From positions 1-64,000 of the forward strand of contig JAIXHQ010000015.1 in NCBI GenBank assembly GCA_030145715.1: 64,000 bases of DNA, read 5' to 3'. The notes beneath the pieces were generated by a model. The model ran no database searches. It was not told the DNA's origin and saw nothing but the letters and a program-made list of their open reading frames with translations. Shown one piece after another: positions 35,601-44,713 of this stretch. Origin of the DNA: Sphingopyxis sp. (GTDB lineage: Bacteria; Pseudomonadota; Alphaproteobacteria; Sphingomonadales; Sphingomonadaceae). The first letter of the stretch is position 1. Every line of letters begins with the position of its first letter. Both the position numbers and the translations under genes were made by a program.

Positions 35601-36638
35601 TCAGCCGAAGCTGCCGCCCGACATGGCATCGCTCAGCGAACAGGCGGCTGGGCCCAAGATCACGATGAACAGCACCGGCAGGATGAACAGGATCAATGGC
35701 ACGGTCATGATCGCGGGCAGACGCGCAGCCTTTTCTTCGGCGCGCATCATGCGTTCATTGCGGAATTCGGCTGACAGGACGCGCAGCGCGCTGGCGAGCG
35801 GCGTACCATATTTTTCTGTCTGGATCATCGTCGTCACGACGCCCTTTACCGATTCCAGGTTCACGCGATACGCCAGATTTTCAAATGCCTGACGCCGCTC
35901 GGTCAGAAAACCGAGTTCGATTGACGTCAGCGCGAATTCCTCGCCCAGTTCCGGATAGGCGCGGCCCAGTTCCTTCGATACGCGCGCGAAGGCGGAATCG
36001 ACGGTCAGACCGGCTTCGGCGCAGATGACCAGCAGGTCGAGCGCGTCGGGAAGGCCCTTGCGGATGGCGTCGGTACGCTTTGTGCGCTTGTTCGATACGA
36101 ACAGGTCGGGCGCCTTATAACCCAGGATCAGCGCGGCCATGGTGAAACCCGACCGCTTGAACGGGGTCATGTCGGGCCACATTTCGACCCCATAGATCAG
36201 AAAGGCGGCAAGGCCGCCGAGAACGATCGGCAGGACCATCCGGCCAAAGATGACCGCGACGGCCAGATCCTTTGATCGGATGCCCGCTTGAGCCAGCTTT
36301 TGCTGGACATCCTTGATCTGTTCTTCCTGCAGCACCTGGAGCTTGCCAAGGAACGTCCGCATCTTGTCGGCATGTTGATTCTTGCGGACCAGCTTGGCGC
36401 GGCGTTTAGCCGTCGATGCAGTGATGCCGGCCTTGAGCTGTTCGCGGCGGTCGTTGAGCGCCTTGACGCGCTTGGCCATCGGATTGCGAACGGTCAACGC
36501 GTTGTAAATGGCGAACAGGACCGCGAAGACGCCGACGGCGGCAAGCGCGGTGCCCGCCCAGATGACGTCGATGCCAAGCAGTTTCGGGCCGGTCTGGGCG
36601 CCGGTGAATGCCGCAGTGAGAAGGAGGCTGCTGTTCAT
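35601..36638 (-). CDS. tadC: Tad pilus inner-membrane platform protein TadC
   Basis: TadC and TadB form the inner-membrane platform for Flp/Tad pilus assembly. The 345-residue protein has a type II secretion F domain (about 180-310, GLPDALDLLVICAEAGLTVD is typical) between hydrophobic segments at about 25-45, 130-150 and 310-330. It is the last gene of the operon, 13 bases after tadB, and ends in the convergent gap with the FAH-family gene. Confidence 0.92.
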   Translation of the reverse strand: MNSSLLLTAAFTGAQTGPKLLGIDVIWAGTALAAVGVFAVLFAIYNALTVRNPMAKRVKALNDRREQLKAGITASTAKRRAKLVRKNQHADKMRTFLGKLQVLQEEQIKDVQQKLAQAGIRSKDLAVAVIFGRMVLPIVLGGLAAFLIYGVEMWPDMTPFKRSGFTMAALILGYKAPDLFVSNKRTKRTDAIRKGLPDALDLLVICAEAGLTVDSAFARVSKELGRAYPELGEEFALTSIELGFLTERRQAFENLAYRVNLESVKGVVTTMIQTEKYGTPLASALRVLSAEFRNERMMRAEEKAARLPAIMTVPLILFILPVLFIVILGPAACSLSDAMSGGSFG

Positions 36639-36651
36639 CGCTTATGCCCCC

Positions 36652-37620
36652 TCAGATTTCGAAGCTGATCATTTTGGACATGATGAACACGCCAATGCTC
36701 ATCCACACCAGGCCGGACAATCCGGCAATGATCAACCGCTGTTCATAGAAGAAACCGGCAAGATAGGTGGGGTTCATCGTCCATACGAGACCGAACACGA
36801 AGAAGGGTAGGGCGCCGACGATGTAGGCGGAGGCTTTCGCTTCCGACGACATGGCGCGGATTTTCAGTTTCATCTGCGCGCGCTTGCGAAGAACGTCGGA
36901 AAGATTGGCCAGTGTTTCGGCAAGGTTGCCGCCCGTTTCGCGCTGAATCTGGATCGTGATGCAGAAAAACTGGAACTCGGGCGTTCCCAGCATGACGGCC
37001 GTTTCCTGCAAAGCGGATTCCATCGTGTTGCCGATGCGGATGCGTTCCACGACTCCCTTGAACTCTTCGCCAACCGGGCCGGGAAGTTCCTGGCTCACCA
37101 CCTGAAAGGTTTCCGTCACCGGAAGACCGGATTTCAGACCGCGGACCAGCAGGTCGATGGCGTCCGGAAAGCGCGTGTTGAACTGTGCGACACGCTTTTT
37201 GATGGCACGTCCAACGACCAGATACGGCAGGCCCAGGCTGAGGAACAGGCCGATCATCGCCGCCAGCGGCAGCGGCGAGCGCATCACCAGCATCCCGCCG
37301 GTGGCGACGACGAACAGGCCCATCGACCAGAGCATATATTGCGTCAGCGTCCACCCTTTGCCGGTCCGGCGCAGCCGCACTTCCATCTCTTCGCGGCGCG
37401 GCATCAGGCTGGTCAATGTCGAGGTGCCGGAGGCGCCCGATTGTATCGTCTTGCGCATTTGTGCGGCGACGACCGCCTCGGTGGATGCGGCATGCCGGTC
37501 CTTGACCATTGCCAGGCGCCGGGTCTTCGCCTTGCCGGCCGACGGACCGCCGAGCAGCATGACGAGAAGCGCGAAAGCCAGAAAGGCCCCGGCGATGATA
37601 AGGATGACTGGCAGATTCAT
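36652..37620 (-). CDS. tadB: Tad pilus inner-membrane platform protein TadB
   Basis: The 322-residue partner of TadC. It carries a type II secretion F domain (about 150-280) with FPDAIDLLVRGLKSGLPVTE, and membrane segments at about 4-24, 95-130, 260-280 and 290-320. In the usual Tad order it follows the gene for the ATPase CpaF/TadA; here it follows cpaE directly, with only 56 bases between them. Confidence 0.92.
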   Translation of the reverse strand: MNLPVILIIAGAFLAFALLVMLLGGPSAGKAKTRRLAMVKDRHAASTEAVVAAQMRKTIQSGASGTSTLTSLMPRREEMEVRLRRTGKGWTLTQYMLWSMGLFVVATGGMLVMRSPLPLAAMIGLFLSLGLPYLVVGRAIKKRVAQFNTRFPDAIDLLVRGLKSGLPVTETFQVVSQELPGPVGEEFKGVVERIRIGNTMESALQETAVMLGTPEFQFFCITIQIQRETGGNLAETLANLSDVLRKRAQMKLKIRAMSSEAKASAYIVGALPFFVFGLVWTMNPTYLAGFFYEQRLIIAGLSGLVWMSIGVFIMSKMISFEI

Positions 37621-37676
37621 GTCGGCTGATGTCCGCTTCTATCGCTGTTGAGGGATGTTGCCCGCCCGATGGGGCC

Positions 37677-38948
37677 TCACGCCGCCTGCTTCGCGCCCTT
37701 CTTGGACATGATGCCAAGTTTTCCGAGCAGCGAGGCGCCCGATTTGCCCTTGGACACGACCTGCGCTTCCTCTGCCTCGACGTCCGCGCCGTCGAGAATG
37801 AGGCGCATCAGATTGTTCCAGACCTGCGCCGATTTCGTGCCCTTGCAAATTTCCGCATAGGATTTGCCGAGCTTTGCCGACTGGCTGACCAGTTTCGGGT
37901 CAAACGGAATGACGATGTCGATCGGGCGTTCGATGGATGATTCGAATTCCTTGCGCGACAGTTCACCGATCGCGTTCTGGAACTTGTTGGCAACCAGAAC
38001 GACGCGGGCGCCGGGCACATTCTGTTTGAACCAGGACAAGAGGCGGATCGTGTCGCGAGCGGCGGCAAGTGTCACGTCGGTGACCAGCAGGATCGTCCCC
38101 GCTTCCGACACGAGGTGCGGGAAGGGGATCAGCACCTGACGCGGAAGATCGACGATCGTCATTTCGAACGCGCCCCGCAATTCTTCTTCCAACTGGAAAA
38201 AGGCGGAGCCGTCGGTCATCACCGGCTGATGGATTGGCGCTTCGGCCGAAAGCAGGCTGAGCTTGTCCGACGCCCGCACCATCGCGCGTTCGATGAACAG
38301 CCCGTCGATGCGGCTGGGATTGTCGATGGCGTCGATCAGGCCGCGCCCTGGCTCAAGATCCAGCGTCAGCGCGCCTGTTCCGAAATGGACGTCCAGGTCG
38401 AGCAGCGCGGTCTGGCGACCGGCCTGTTCGCTGATGGCCCACGCCAGCGACGTCGATACCATCGACGCGCCGACACCGCCACGGACGCCGACGACGCCCA
38501 TCATGTGATGCGGTTTGTCGTCGACCATATCGGCGTGCTTTGGGGCGCTCAGCATCGCCTGTGCCATGGTGAGCGATTCCCGAATCTGGTCGAGCGAGAG
38601 CGGCTTCAGCAGATAATCCTGAATGCCGCTCGACAGAAGGTCGCGATAGAGACGGACGTCATTGATCTGACCGGCGGCGATCACGACCGTGCCGGGTTCG
38701 CAAACCTCGGCCAGTGCGTTGATGTCGTTGATCGGGTCGCCCGATTCCGACATGTCGACGAACAGGATGTTCGGGCTGGCGGACACCGACAAAGATTGAA
38801 CCGCGTTGCGCAGACCGCCCTTGTTACATTTTTCGATCGGCCAGCCCATGTCGTTGGCGGCCGCGCGGATCAGATCCAGCGTGTCGTCATCGCAGACAAA
38901 GGCGTTGAAGGGATCACGCTGACCCGCTGCTTTGAAAGGAGCGTTCAC
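37677..38948 (-). CDS. cpaE: Tad pilus localisation ATPase CpaE/TadZ
   Basis: CpaE/TadZ is a MinD/ParA-like protein that positions the pilus machinery at the pole. The 423-residue protein has an N-terminal receiver-like domain (about 15-135) and a C-terminal ATPase-like domain beginning GVVGVRGGVGASMVSTSLAW. The Walker A lysine that completes KGGVGKT in ParA is replaced here (RGGVGAS), a common TadZ feature. The segment TALLDLDVHFGTGALTLDLE follows. Its start overlaps the cpaD stop by four bases (ATGA). Confidence 0.92.
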   Translation of the reverse strand: MNAPFKAAGQRDPFNAFVCDDDTLDLIRAAANDMGWPIEKCNKGGLRNAVQSLSVSASPNILFVDMSESGDPINDINALAEVCEPGTVVIAAGQINDVRLYRDLLSSGIQDYLLKPLSLDQIRESLTMAQAMLSAPKHADMVDDKPHHMMGVVGVRGGVGASMVSTSLAWAISEQAGRQTALLDLDVHFGTGALTLDLEPGRGLIDAIDNPSRIDGLFIERAMVRASDKLSLLSAEAPIHQPVMTDGSAFFQLEEELRGAFEMTIVDLPRQVLIPFPHLVSEAGTILLVTDVTLAAARDTIRLLSWFKQNVPGARVVLVANKFQNAIGELSRKEFESSIERPIDIVIPFDPKLVSQSAKLGKSYAEICKGTKSAQVWNNLMRLILDGADVEAEEAQVVSKGKSGASLLGKLGIMSKKGAKQAA

Positions 38949-39586
38949 TTGCCACCTCCGCTCGTCTGTTGGCCGCGCAGGTCGCCTGCGCCGGTTTGGG
39001 GCTTGTCACGATAGGTGCGGATCGCCCGGGTGGCGGTCGCCGGATCATCGCGGTCGCCCCGCGCGCCCTTGATCAGATCATTGGGGTCGGCGACCATTGC
39101 GGCAAGATTGCTGTTCGTAGCGCATCCATAGTTGGACGATGTGGAGTTGGTCGGGTTGATCGATGATTTGCTGGCCCAGTCGGGGCACCCCGGAACGAAA
39201 GCCGATGCGCGGGTGACGATGATGCGCAGGTGACCCGGCGGAACCGCGCCCGTGGTGACCGGAACGTCCTGACTGACGAGCAATCCTCGGCGCGCGATCA
39301 TCGAACGCACGGTCGCCTGCGCCGACGTGGCGCCATAAACCGATGCGTCCTCGATCGCGATGCGGTCGCCGTAACGGACCCCCATCGCGTCGAACCAGCC
39401 TTGCAGTCGGCCCTGTTCGCTTGGGGCGAGTTCGCCGTTTGTTGCCGCGACGTCGAATTGATGGATGGCGTTGCGCACGATCGGCTGATGTACCGATTCC
39501 AGGCTGCGGTTCGACGCCGCGGTACCGGTGCATCCGGCAAGCGACGTGGCTAGTGCCAGAACCGTCCAAGTTGCGATTTTATTCAT
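38945..39586 (-). CDS. cpaD: Tad pilus lipoprotein CpaD
   Basis: CpaD is an outer-membrane-associated lipoprotein that helps the secretin. The 213-residue protein has a lipobox (LAGC, Cys19). Family sequence includes GCPDWASKSSINPTNSTSSN followed by YGCATNSNLAAMVADPNDL. ATG 39586 is preceded by AGGAG seven bases upstream; a longer frame to 39676 is rejected. It overlaps cpaE by four bases and follows cpaC by 25 bases. Confidence 0.92.
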   Translation of the reverse strand: MNKIATWTVLALATSLAGCTGTAASNRSLESVHQPIVRNAIHQFDVAATNGELAPSEQGRLQGWFDAMGVRYGDRIAIEDASVYGATSAQATVRSMIARRGLLVSQDVPVTTGAVPPGHLRIIVTRASAFVPGCPDWASKSSINPTNSTSSNYGCATNSNLAAMVADPNDLIKGARGDRDDPATATRAIRTYRDKPQTGAGDLRGQQTSGGGK

Positions 39587-39611
39587 CACTTTGCTCCTGA
39601 AATCCGGTTCG

Positions 39612-41174
39612 TCACTTGATGCTGAAGCCGGGCGACACGTCGCCGGTGCCCCGCGGACGATCGGCATCGCCGACACTGGTGTCGAGGCGCGGCTTTGGCC
39701 GGTCGCCGCCCGTCACGCCCTGGTTGTCCTGATTGAGCAGGAGGCGCGACAGATCGTTCGCGTTCTGAAAGGCATCGGTCGGCAGCTTGATGTCGTTCGC
39801 CGACACCGGATTGACCAGATAGGGTGTGACCACGATGACCAATTCGGTTTCACCACGGCGGAAGCTGTCCGATTTGAACAACATGCCGAGCAGCGGAACG
39901 TCGCCGAGGCCGGGCATCTTGTCTATTGCTCCGATCGAACGGTTGTTCATCAGACCCGCGATCATGAAGCTTTCGCCCGAACCGAGTTCGACCGTCGTTT
40001 CGGCCCGGCGCACCGTCAGGGCAGGAACCTGAAAACCCTGGAGCTCGATCGCGCCTTCGGTCGACAGTTCCGAAACTTCAGGACGCACGCGCAGGCTGAT
40101 GCGGCCGTTCGACAATACCGTCGGCGTATAGGCCAAGCTGACGCCATATCGGCGATATTCGATTGTCGTGCCGGCAAGGTTGCCGGGGATCGGGACCGGA
40201 AATTCACCACCGGCAAGGAAGTCCGCGGTTTCGCCTGAAATGGCGGTCAGGTTGGGCTGTGCCAACGTGGCGACAAGGCCCGACCGCTCGCCCAGATCAA
40301 GCGAGGCCATAAGGTCGAGCCCGAACAGACGGCCCGCGCCGCCCAGCGTACGCCGCCCTGCGACATTGTTGAAAGTATAGGTCGTACCCAGCGTCGTCCT
40401 GCCATTGGTGAGCGGCAAGCCCGTCGTCGGGTCATAGGGCCGGGCGACCGGACTGCCGGGGAAAACAGCGGTGGGAGCCGGAATATCAGTGACCGCGCCT
40501 GCGGTGCGGCCGCCGAAAATGCTACCGAGGAATCCGTTGCCGAGCGACCCATCCGTGTCGCGGGTCAACAGGTTGCCGCTGATTTCCTTGACCAGCGTCC
40601 GGTTCACTTCGGCGATCCGAACCTGCAGATTGACCTGTAGCGGGGTCGCGGTGCGCAGGCGCGACAATACTTTCGTGCCTTCGCCGACAAAGGCCTGAAC
40701 CAGGCGTTCCGCCTCAGCGGCATCGTCGGGCGACTTGACCGTACCCGTCAGCAGGACAAAGCCGTTCATCGTGTTCGCAGAGATGGCGGCGTCGGGCATG
40801 GCCAGCGACAGCATCTGATCGATCGTCTCGATGTTGTTGCCGACGCGCGCGACCGTCGAAAAGACGACCCGGCCGTTGGCGTCGGTGGCATAAATGCTCG
40901 TTTCGCCGGGCTTTTTGCCAAAGACATAGAGCTGGCGGCCCGATCGAACCTGCACGTCGGCGATCTCGTCATTGGCGACGAAAATGTCGGACATGGGGGC
41001 CGGCAGGCTGATGAGCCGACCACGACCGACCGACAGATCGATGCTGCTGTTCGCATTCTGGCTTGCCTGCGCCGCTGCCTGTTGCGACGGAGCGGAGACC
41101 AGGGCGGCTGCCACCAGTGCGATGGCGAAGGTGCGGGCGAGTTCCGCCGCCTTGAATTTGGCTTTGCTGTTCAT
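39612..41174 (-). CDS. cpaC: Tad pilus outer-membrane secretin CpaC/RcpA
   Basis: The secretin forms the outer-membrane channel for the pilus. The 520-residue protein has a Sec signal (about 12-38), an N-terminal pilus/BON region (SIDLSVGRGRLISLPAPMSD, then FVANDEIADVQVRSGRQLYV), and the secretin domain from about 280, including ALAQPNLTAISGETADFLAG, GEFPVPIPGN and GESFMIAGLMNNRS. A low-complexity end with GDRPKPRLD follows. ATG 41174 is used; its stop codon and the cpaB stop frame are close, since cpaB ends two bases before. Confidence 0.94.
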   Translation of the reverse strand: MNSKAKFKAAELARTFAIALVAAALVSAPSQQAAAQASQNANSSIDLSVGRGRLISLPAPMSDIFVANDEIADVQVRSGRQLYVFGKKPGETSIYATDANGRVVFSTVARVGNNIETIDQMLSLAMPDAAISANTMNGFVLLTGTVKSPDDAAEAERLVQAFVGEGTKVLSRLRTATPLQVNLQVRIAEVNRTLVKEISGNLLTRDTDGSLGNGFLGSIFGGRTAGAVTDIPAPTAVFPGSPVARPYDPTTGLPLTNGRTTLGTTYTFNNVAGRRTLGGAGRLFGLDLMASLDLGERSGLVATLAQPNLTAISGETADFLAGGEFPVPIPGNLAGTTIEYRRYGVSLAYTPTVLSNGRISLRVRPEVSELSTEGAIELQGFQVPALTVRRAETTVELGSGESFMIAGLMNNRSIGAIDKMPGLGDVPLLGMLFKSDSFRRGETELVIVVTPYLVNPVSANDIKLPTDAFQNANDLSRLLLNQDNQGVTGGDRPKPRLDTSVGDADRPRGTGDVSPGFSIK

Positions 41175-41175
41175 A

Positions 41176-42204
41176 TTACTTACCCCCAACCGAAACTTCG
41201 GTCACCTTGTCGCCGCGCGTCACGCGAACGACCGGGCCATTATAGGCCGGTGCGTAGCTGACGCCTGACTGCGCCGGTGCCGCGCTTGCCTGCGGCTGGG
41301 CGCGCGGTACGCTGACGCGGCCGCTGACCGGGACCCAGAAGCGCGATACGTCGCCACCGGTCGTGGCCGTCCTGGCGGTCGTCGGGCGAGCCTGTGCCTG
41401 CGCCATCATGCGGCGTTCGGCAGCTGCTCCACCCTTTTCGGGGACGCTGATTTCACCCGATGCGATGGCGGATTCCAGTTCGCCGGTGCTTTCGGCGAGC
41501 GGGCGCAACGAGAGCGACAATTGGCCCATGCTCTGCGCCACCGCGATGCGTTCGGCGAGTTCGGGTGTCGCTTCGATCGTGACCGATCCAAAAGTGCGAA
41601 CCGGGGTCTTGCCGGTTTCGTCCTCGGCGTCATAGCGTTGGTCGGTGGCAAGGACGCGCACGTTACGCACGATAGTTTCGGCGGTATAGATCTGGTCGTC
41701 AGGATAGCTGCTGCCTTCCTTGACCTCGATCGTCTGGGCCAGCAGCACGTCAACGCGGTCGCCCGGAAAGACGAAACCTGCGACGCCCTGTTCCTGCGAA
41801 ACCTTGACCGTCACCGCGCGCATACCGGGGCCAAGCGCCGCGGCGAGGAAACCGCGATCGTCAGGATGGACCAGCGCGCCCTGTGTCACGGGCTGCCCCG
41901 CGGTGATCGGATACCGCACGACGGTGCCGACCAGCGTGTTGACGTCGGTCTTTTCCTTCATGAAATAGGCCTTTTCGACCAATTCCTTGGGCCAGGGCTG
42001 GAAACGGAAGCTGTCGGGGCCGATGATCGTACCGACGGGAAGCTGCCGCGTGGCGACGAGGATCATCGGGCCGGTAATGTCCGGCGCCGCTGCTGCGCGG
42101 GCGGGCGGCGCCGCGGCACCGCGCATCATCTGGTTGACTCCGAACGCCGCGCCGATGGCAATGACCAGCGCGCCGACGATCAGCATAATCTTTCGCGTAT
42201 CCAT
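41176..42204 (-). CDS. cpaB: Tad pilus periplasmic protein CpaB/RcpC
   Basis: CpaB/RcpC is a periplasmic accessory of the Tad secretin with SAF-type beta-clip domains. The 342-residue protein has one N-terminal membrane segment (RKIMLIVGALVIAIGAAFGV), the SAF domain around VATRQLPVGTIIGPDSFRFQ, and the CpaB segment GVAGFVFPGDRVDVLLAQT. ATG 42204 is used; AGGAGG lies about 13 bases upstream. The end abuts cpaC. Confidence 0.92.
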   Translation of the reverse strand: MDTRKIMLIVGALVIAIGAAFGVNQMMRGAAAPPARAAAAPDITGPMILVATRQLPVGTIIGPDSFRFQPWPKELVEKAYFMKEKTDVNTLVGTVVRYPITAGQPVTQGALVHPDDRGFLAAALGPGMRAVTVKVSQEQGVAGFVFPGDRVDVLLAQTIEVKEGSSYPDDQIYTAETIVRNVRVLATDQRYDAEDETGKTPVRTFGSVTIEATPELAERIAVAQSMGQLSLSLRPLAESTGELESAIASGEISVPEKGGAAAERRMMAQAQARPTTARTATTGGDVSRFWVPVSGRVSVPRAQPQASAAPAQSGVSYAPAYNGPVVRVTRGDKVTEVSVGGK

Positions 42205-42257
42205 GACGATTTTTCGTCCTCCTGCACCCACCAGAGACGGTCGTGCTTGCCCTCAGA

Positions 42258-42740
42258 TCATCCGATAACCTGAAACTGGTTAAGATATTGTTGGTGAAGC
42301 CCCCAAAGGCCGGCCGCGGCGATGGCGACCCCATAGGGCACCTCCGGCGGCTTGGCCGATGGACGCAGTTTCATGTTGATGAGCATGACCGCCGACAGGA
42401 TGCCGCCGCCCACCGCCATCACGGTCAGCGTCGGCAGGAATAGCGGCAGCGGGATCCACAGCATCACCGCGCCGATCATCTTGACGTCGCCGCCACCCAT
42501 CGCGCCGATTGCGAACAGGCCGACAAAAGCCAGAAAGACGGCAAAGGCGGCGCCGAACTGGATTGCCATGTCCGGCCATGCCGACAGGCCTGCGGCGATC
42601 CAGAAGGGGATCGCGAGAACCGCCATCAATGCGTTCAATTCGTTGGAAATGGATCGCGACCGCAGATCGCTGATCGCCGCACAGACCATCAGCAAGCCTA
42701 GTAGAGCCATCAGCCCAAGGGAATATAGCCCGCTATCCAT
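42258..42740 (-). CDS. cpaA: Prepilin peptidase CpaA/TadV (A24 family)
   Basis: This membrane aspartyl peptidase cleaves the leader of Flp-type prepilins. The 160-residue protein is mostly hydrophobic. Its two catalytic aspartates are in AAISDLRSRSISN and in GAMGGGDVKMIGAV (the GxGD-type motif). It is the first gene of the operon, divergent from the FAD oxidoreductase gene with only 98 bases between starts. No pilin gene precedes it. Confidence 0.92.
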   Translation of the reverse strand: MDSGLYSLGLMALLGLLMVCAAISDLRSRSISNELNALMAVLAIPFWIAAGLSAWPDMAIQFGAAFAVFLAFVGLFAIGAMGGGDVKMIGAVMLWIPLPLFLPTLTVMAVGGGILSAVMLINMKLRPSAKPPEVPYGVAIAAAGLWGLHQQYLNQFQVIG

Positions 42741-42838
42741 CCGCCCCACCTACAGATCATGCCTTACCAAAAAGTAACCATGTCCCTCGCGCGGTCGGCA
42801 TGGCTTGCATTCGGCGGTCCAGCGGATATGCGGCGGGC

Positions 42839-43969
42839 ATGACTGACAAGCCGCCCTCTGCCGTCGACGTGCTGATCGTCGGCGCGGGTATCGCCGGCGC
42901 GAGCCTTGCCGCGGCGCTCGCTCCGTCGCGGCGCATCCTGCTTGTCGAGGCAGAGCATATGCCGGGCTATCACGCGACGGGACGGTCGGCCGCCTTTTGG
43001 CATGAAACCTATGGCGGGGCGGAAGTGCAGCCGTTGTCGATCGCGTCCTTTGCGACGTTGAACGATCCCGACACCGAATTTTCCGACCGCGGCTTTCTGT
43101 CGCCCCGCGCTGCTTTGACGCTGGGGCGGCGCGCCGACGCCGCCGCGATCGATGCCTATATGGCGGAATTTTCGGCTAACGGCGTCAACATGTCGCGCAT
43201 GAATGCGGCCAATATCGCCGCCCATGTCCCCGGTATTCGCCCCGAATGGAGCGAAGCCACCTATGAGGCAGCGTGCAGCGACATCGATGTCGGCCGCCTT
43301 CACGCCGCCTATTTGCGAGCGGCAAGGCGGGCGGGCGCGTTACTCACGACCCGCGCGCCGCTGCGATCGGCGCGGCGGGTGAGGGGCGGGTGGCATGTCG
43401 ATATAGGCGGCGAAGCGATCCATGCGGGGTTGATCGTCAATGCCGCCGGGGCTTGGGCGGACGATGTCGCCCGGCTGTGCGGCATCGCGCCGATCGGCAT
43501 CCAGCCCTATCGCCGTACGGTGGTCCAGCTTCGGCTGGATGTTCCCGTTCCCGCGGCCTTACCGCTGATCGTCGACATCGGCGGCGATTTCTATTTCAAG
43601 GGTGAGAGCGAGGGACGCATCTGGCTTAGTCCCCATGACGAAACGCCGATGGCCCCACATGACGTTGCGCCGGAAGAGTTTGACGTCGCCGTTGCGATCG
43701 AGCGCCTGCAAGGCGTCGTTGATTGGCCGATCGCGGCCGTCGAGCGGAAATGGGCTGGCCTTCGCAGCTTTGCCCCCGATCGCATTCCCGTTTTCGGTCC
43801 CGACAAGAATGAAGCGGCCTTTGTCTGGTGCGCAGGGCAGGGCGGCGTGGGTATTCAGACTTCCCCGGCTATTTCAGCGTTGCTCGCGGCGCAGCTCGGC
43901 GCGCCGTTGCCGCCGGGGGGCATCGGCGGCATCGATCCGAGCGCATTCGCGCCGTCGCGTTTCGGCTGA
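42839..43969 (+). CDS. FAD-dependent amino acid dehydrogenase/oxidase, D-arginine dehydrogenase-like
   Basis: A DAO-fold flavoprotein of 376 residues. The FAD-binding VDVLIVGAGIAGASLAAALA is at about 8-27, followed by EAEHMPGYHATGRSAAFWHE, a signature shared with D-arginine dehydrogenase (DauA)-type enzymes. The C-terminal part has PDRIPVFGPDKNEAAFVWCA and GQGGVGIQTSPAISALLAAQ. It probably oxidises a D-amino acid or imino acid; which one is not known. ATG 42839 is used. It is divergent from the Tad operon. Confidence 0.82.
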   Translation: MTDKPPSAVDVLIVGAGIAGASLAAALAPSRRILLVEAEHMPGYHATGRSAAFWHETYGGAEVQPLSIASFATLNDPDTEFSDRGFLSPRAALTLGRRADAAAIDAYMAEFSANGVNMSRMNAANIAAHVPGIRPEWSEATYEAACSDIDVGRLHAAYLRAARRAGALLTTRAPLRSARRVRGGWHVDIGGEAIHAGLIVNAAGAWADDVARLCGIAPIGIQPYRRTVVQLRLDVPVPAALPLIVDIGGDFYFKGESEGRIWLSPHDETPMAPHDVAPEEFDVAVAIERLQGVVDWPIAAVERKWAGLRSFAPDRIPVFGPDKNEAAFVWCAGQGGVGIQTSPAISALLAAQLGAPLPPGGIGGIDPSAFAPSRFG

Positions 43970-44057
43970 CCCATCTTGCCGGTTGCGCGCCGCGATCACC
44001 TGCTTACCATGACCGGGCCCGCCATCATCTGGTGTGGCCATGGATGTGGAGGATGTG

Positions 44058-44234
44058 ATGGCCCATTATTTCGAGATCAGGAAGAACAAGGCCGACGAAT
44101 TTGTCGCCTATTTCAAATATAATAGCGAAGCCATCTTCTGGACCGAAGGCTATACGACCAAGGCGGCAGCGAAAAAGGCGATTGCTTCCATCAAGGAAAA
44201 TGGACCGGACGCCGAAATACGCGAAGCCGACTGA
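44058..44234 (+). CDS. YegP-like DUF1508 protein
   Basis: A 58-residue protein consisting of a single DUF1508 repeat: MAHYFEIRKNKADEFVAYFK, then YNSEAIFWTEGYTTKAAAKK and AIASIKENGPDAEIREAD. E. coli YegP has two such repeats; single-repeat versions are common. Function unknown. ATG 44058 is chosen because GGAGG lies just upstream; 44034 is an alternative. Confidence 0.88.
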   Translation: MAHYFEIRKNKADEFVAYFKYNSEAIFWTEGYTTKAAAKKAIASIKENGPDAEIREAD

Positions 44235-44254
44235 TCTTTTACGCGAGGGTGCGT

Positions 44255-44713
44255 TCAACGCGCCCGCGCAATATCCAGGGCCGCGTCGCTTGCAAGTTGG
44301 TCGGCGATTTCGTTGTCGCCATGGCCGGCATGGCCCTTGACCCACAGCCATTCGATGTCGTGCCGTTTCGCCTCGACGATCAGGCGCTGCCACAGATCGG
44401 CATTGGCGACCGGCTTTTTGGCCGCGGTCTTCCAGCCATTTTTCTGCCAGCCATGCACCCACTTGGTAATGCCGTCGCGAACATAGACGCTGTCGGTCGA
44501 CAGTTCGACATTACAGCGGCGCTTCAATGCGGCCAACGCCTCGATCGCCGCCATCAGCTCCATGCGATTGTTGGTGGTATCGGGCTCGCCACCAGACAGC
44601 TTTTTCACGACATCGCCCCATCGCAGCACCGCGCCCCAGCCGCCCGGACCGGGATTGCCCTTGCACGCGCCATCCGTCGCGACAATCACGGTATTGCCCT
44701 TGCTTTCGGTCAT
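44255..44713 (-). CDS. rnhA: Ribonuclease HI
   Basis: RNase HI removes RNA from RNA-DNA hybrids, such as R-loops and primers. The 152-residue protein has the catalytic acids Asp14 ([17 protein letters not shown]), Glu52 ([13 protein letters not shown]) and Asp74 ([14 protein letters not shown]), plus [18 protein letters not shown] with the fourth Asp. ATG 44713 overlaps the thrB stop by four bases (ATGA). A longer frame upstream lies inside thrB and is rejected. Confidence 0.96.
   Translation of the reverse strand: MTESKGNTVIVATDGACKGNPGPGGWGAVLRWGDVVKKLSGGEPDTTNNRMELMAAIEALAALKRRCNVELSTDSVYVRDGITKWVHGWQKNGWKTAAKKPVANADLWQRLIVEAKRHDIEWLWVKGHAGHGDNEIADQLASDAALDIARAR

Noticed and set aside
42741-42838. 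A short Flp pilin gene before cpaA
   Set aside because: I looked for a pilin-like peptide with the G/ATAIEYGLI motif on both strands; the 98-base gap is too short and contains none.
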